NCBI GenBank assembly: GCA_963737745.1
Contig: CAVTTR010000013.1
Span: 1 to 64,000 of the forward strand
Source: Bog-473 sp963737745
GTDB taxonomy: Bacteria; Actinomycetota; Acidimicrobiia; Acidimicrobiales; RAAP-2
Length of the DNA: 64,000 nt
Reading direction: 5' to 3'
How positions within the stretch are numbered: the first letter of the stretch is position 1; each line of letters starts with the position of its first letter. Below are positions 62,346 through 64,000 of the stretch, one piece after another. The position numbers and the translations under genes were made by a program. The notes beneath the pieces are model-generated. The model was not told where the DNA came from and made no database searches. It saw only the letters and a program-made list of their open reading frames with translations.

Positions 62346-62564
62346 GTGAGCTCGCGGCGGACGTTGAGGAGATATTGCGGGGAAGGTGGCTCGATGTTCC
62401 GTGCGTAGGCGGAGTTCTCGGTGGCTATCTCGGATCTGGCGCGAAATTCACGACCCGCACACCATCTGCGACGAGTCGCTCGGTGTTGCACGTGGCTAAG
62501 TTTTCGACCAAGAATAGCCCTTCGGTAACCACAAGGGTGGCCCCTGACCAGGCCTTTCGTAGAG

Positions 62565-62635
62565 AGCGGGCGACGAGAATCGAACTCGCGTTCTCAGCTT
62601 GGGAAGCTGATGTTCTGCCTCTGAACTACGCCCGC
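62565..62635 (-). tRNA. tRNA-Gly (anticodon CCC)
   Basis: Read on the minus strand from 62635: acceptor GCGGGCG pairs with CGCCCGC; D arm GTTC-AGAGGCA-GAAC; anticodon stem TCAGC/GCTGA around loop TTCCCAA (anticodon CCC); variable GAAC; T stem GCGAG/CTCGT with loop TTCGATT; discriminator T. Total 71 nt, no encoded CCA. The 3' half is duplicated 4.35 kb away at 58211-58252, marking this gene as an integration site. Confidence 0.93.
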
Positions 62636-62724
62636 GTAGGCCACGCACACTATCCTCTCCCAGGCATCTGAATCCCAGGCGGCGCTCGCAGCTTCCGCCG
62701 CCGGGCTTGTTCGACAACCGAAGT

Positions 62725-64000
62725 ATGCGAGGAGCATCCGTGCTGGTCAGGATCATTCTGGGGCTAGGCGTCACCGTGGTCGGGTTCGGCATTGCCGGCC
62801 GACGATTTCATTGGCTGTCCAGGCTTATTCGGTCAGGGAAGCCCGCCCCGAGCCGCACCCGGGGGAGCATTCTCCCCAAAGCAGAAGCCGAGGTCACGGA
62901 GGTGGCTGGGCAGCGAAAGCTCCTGAAGTGGACCATCCCGGGCCTGGCCCACTTCTTCACCATGTGGGGCTTCACCATTCTTCTCCTCACGATTGTCGAG
63001 GCCTACGGGGCCCTTTTCCAGAAAACGTTCCACTTCCCCGGAATCGGACAGTGGGACTGGGTCGGATTCGTCGAGGACTTCTTCGCCGTCATGGTCCTGG
63101 TAGCGCTGGTGGTGTTCACGATCATCCGGATAAAGAACGCGCCAGCGAAGAAAGAGCGCCAGTCACGCTTCTACGGGTCGCACACGGGCGCCGCCTGGGC
63201 CGTATTGGCCATGATCGCCGGCGTCATCATCACCTTGCTGCTCTATCGGGCGGCGCAGGTGAACACCACCGACCCTCATCAGTTCCCCTTTGGCTGGGGT
63301 GCCTTCGCTTCGCACGCCATCGCCAAGCTTCTCTACCCGGCCGGCCCGGGCATCAACAGTGACCTGGCCACCGCGTTCCTTATTTTGAACGTGGCCGTCA
63401 TTTCAGGCTTCATGGTCTTCGTTTCCTACTCCAAGCATCTGCATATCTTCATGGCCCCCATCAACGTGGCCTTCTCCCGCCGGCCCCGGGCATTGGGTGC
63501 CCTGGACAAGACGCCCGACATGGACATGGAGAACGTCACAGAAGACACCGTGTTCGGTGTGGGTGAGGTCGGTCACTTCTCCTGGAAGCAGATGCTCGAC
63601 TTCGCCACATGCACCGAGTGCGGTCGTTGCCAGTCGGCCTGCCCGGCCTGGAACACCGAGAAGCCTTTGTCGCCCAAGCTGCTCATCATGGCGTTGCGCG
63701 ACAACATGTTCGCCTCCGCGACTCCCTTGATCGCCCAGGACGGAGAGTTCACCGCTCTCGTACCCAACGTGATCGACCCCGACGTGCTGTGGGCCTGCAC
63801 CACCTGTGGGGCCTGTGTCGAGGAGTGCCCGGTGGACATCGAGCACATCGACGCCATCGTGGACATGCGGCGTTATCAAGTGCTGATGGAGTCCGAGTTT
63901 CCCTCGGAAGCCGGCTTAATGCTCCGCAACGTGGAGAATCAGGGCGACCCATGGGGATTGGGCCAAAACAAGCGCACCGAGTGGACGCAGAGCCTCGATT
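62725..64000 (+). CDS. Membrane-bound Fe-S reductase (heterodisulfide-reductase-related, FadF-like), 3' truncated by window edge
   Basis: Runs off the right edge. ATG 62725, or more likely GTG 62740 with GAGGAG 5 nt upstream. The N-terminal part has several membrane helices (IILGLGVTVVGFGIAG, HFFTMWGFTILLLTIVEAYG, VMVLVALVVFTIIRI, AVLAMIAGVIITLLLYRAAQ, FLILNVAVISGFMVFVSY), a NarI-like block. Then come two ferredoxin-type clusters (CTECGRCQSACPAWNTEKPL and CTTCGACVEECPVDIEH). The expected C-terminal CCG domains are outside. Homologues pass electrons from acyl-CoA dehydrogenases to the quinone pool; that role is family-based inference. Confidence 0.9.
   Translation, partial: MRGASVLVRIILGLGVTVVGFGIAGRRFHWLSRLIRSGKPAPSRTRGSILPKAEAEVTEVAGQRKLLKWTIPGLAHFFTMWGFTILLLTIVEAYGALFQKTFHFPGIGQWDWVGFVEDFFAVMVLVALVVFTIIRIKNAPAKKERQSRFYGSHTGAAWAVLAMIAGVIITLLLYRAAQVNTTDPHQFPFGWGAFASHAIAKLLYPAGPGINSDLATAFLILNVAVISGFMVFVSYSKHLHIFMAPINVAFSRRPRALGALDKTPDMDMENVTEDTVFGVGEVGHFSWKQMLDFATCTECGRCQSACPAWNTEKPLSPKLLIMALRDNMFASATPLIAQDGEFTALVPNVIDPDVLWACTTCGACVEECPVDIEHIDAIVDMRRYQVLMESEFPSEAGLMLRNVENQGDPWGLGQNKRTEWTQSLD

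Noticed and set aside
62511..62671. Protein-coding frame reading RATRIELAFSAWE near 62.6 kb
   Set aside because: This string is the translation of the antisense of the tRNA-Gly gene, a known annotation artefact; the same holds for the version at 58.2 kb.
1..64000. CRISPR arrays, rRNA genes, prophage or secondary-metabolite clusters
   Set aside because: No regularly spaced repeats, no rRNA sequence, no phage structural or integrase genes, and no NRPS/PKS-type genes were seen.

Overview
The window is GC-rich, densely coded chromosomal DNA from an actinobacterium, next to the replication origin. Left of about 23.5 kb, gene content and order match the origin region of Mycobacterium: dnaA (minus) / rpmH-rnpA-yidD-yidC-jag-rsmG-parA-parB, cwlM-trxA-trxB, murJ, a DUF6049 protein, pcnA, then ino1-padR, a DUF5318 protein, rpsF-ssb-rpsR-rplI-dnaB. 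A secreted protein with FG-type repeats and a generally Acidimicrobiia-like gene set make the class Acidimicrobiia my best guess. That placement is inference from remembered families, not a computed phylogeny.

Layout. 0-7.7 kb: ribosomal protein L34, RNase P protein, membrane insertion, rRNA methylation and chromosome partitioning, with two parS sites (one perfect) in a 1.25 kb gene-free stretch that also holds a decayed second rsmG 3' end. 7.8-23.5 kb: cell-wall amidase, thioredoxin pair, lipid II flippase, CCA enzyme, inositol-phosphate synthase, pantothenate gene, ribosomal/ssb operon and replicative helicase, with a DnaA-box cluster before dnaB. 23.5-30.3 kb: amidotransferase, MFS transporter and a MoxR-DUF58-transglutaminase operon closed by a strong terminator. 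30.4-40.3 kb: a phosphate region with pstSCAB, an OmpR-type regulator, a PiT transporter and a secreted repeat protein. The promoters of pstS and of the repeat protein are near copies with the same spacing, so the two genes are probably one phosphate regulon. 40.3-54.5 kb: accessory metabolism (wax ester synthase, patatin, GH63 hydrolase, substrate-binding protein, LLM oxidoreductase, PhyH dioxygenase), an AAA ATPase behind two matched palindromes, a STAS-GAF-ANTAR regulator, and dinB with a LexA box. 54.5-57.9 kb: a TM0106-type nuclease-helicase. 58.2-62.6 kb: a small apparent genomic island between a tRNA-Gly gene and a copy of its 3' half, carrying a large LuxR-type regulator and a secreted protein. 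The right edge holds the start of a membrane Fe-S reductase.

At least ten otherwise well-conserved genes are broken by single-base frameshifts (rsmG, murJ, DUF58, pstS, DUF2505, the acyltransferase, the AAA ATPase, dinB, the nuclease-helicase, the LuxR regulator). Several are essential or nearly so, and the breaks often lie in G/C runs. The likeliest cause is residual consensus indels in the assembly, not mass gene decay, so these genes should be read as probably intact in the organism. I list the worst cases as pseudogenes only to mark the broken frame.
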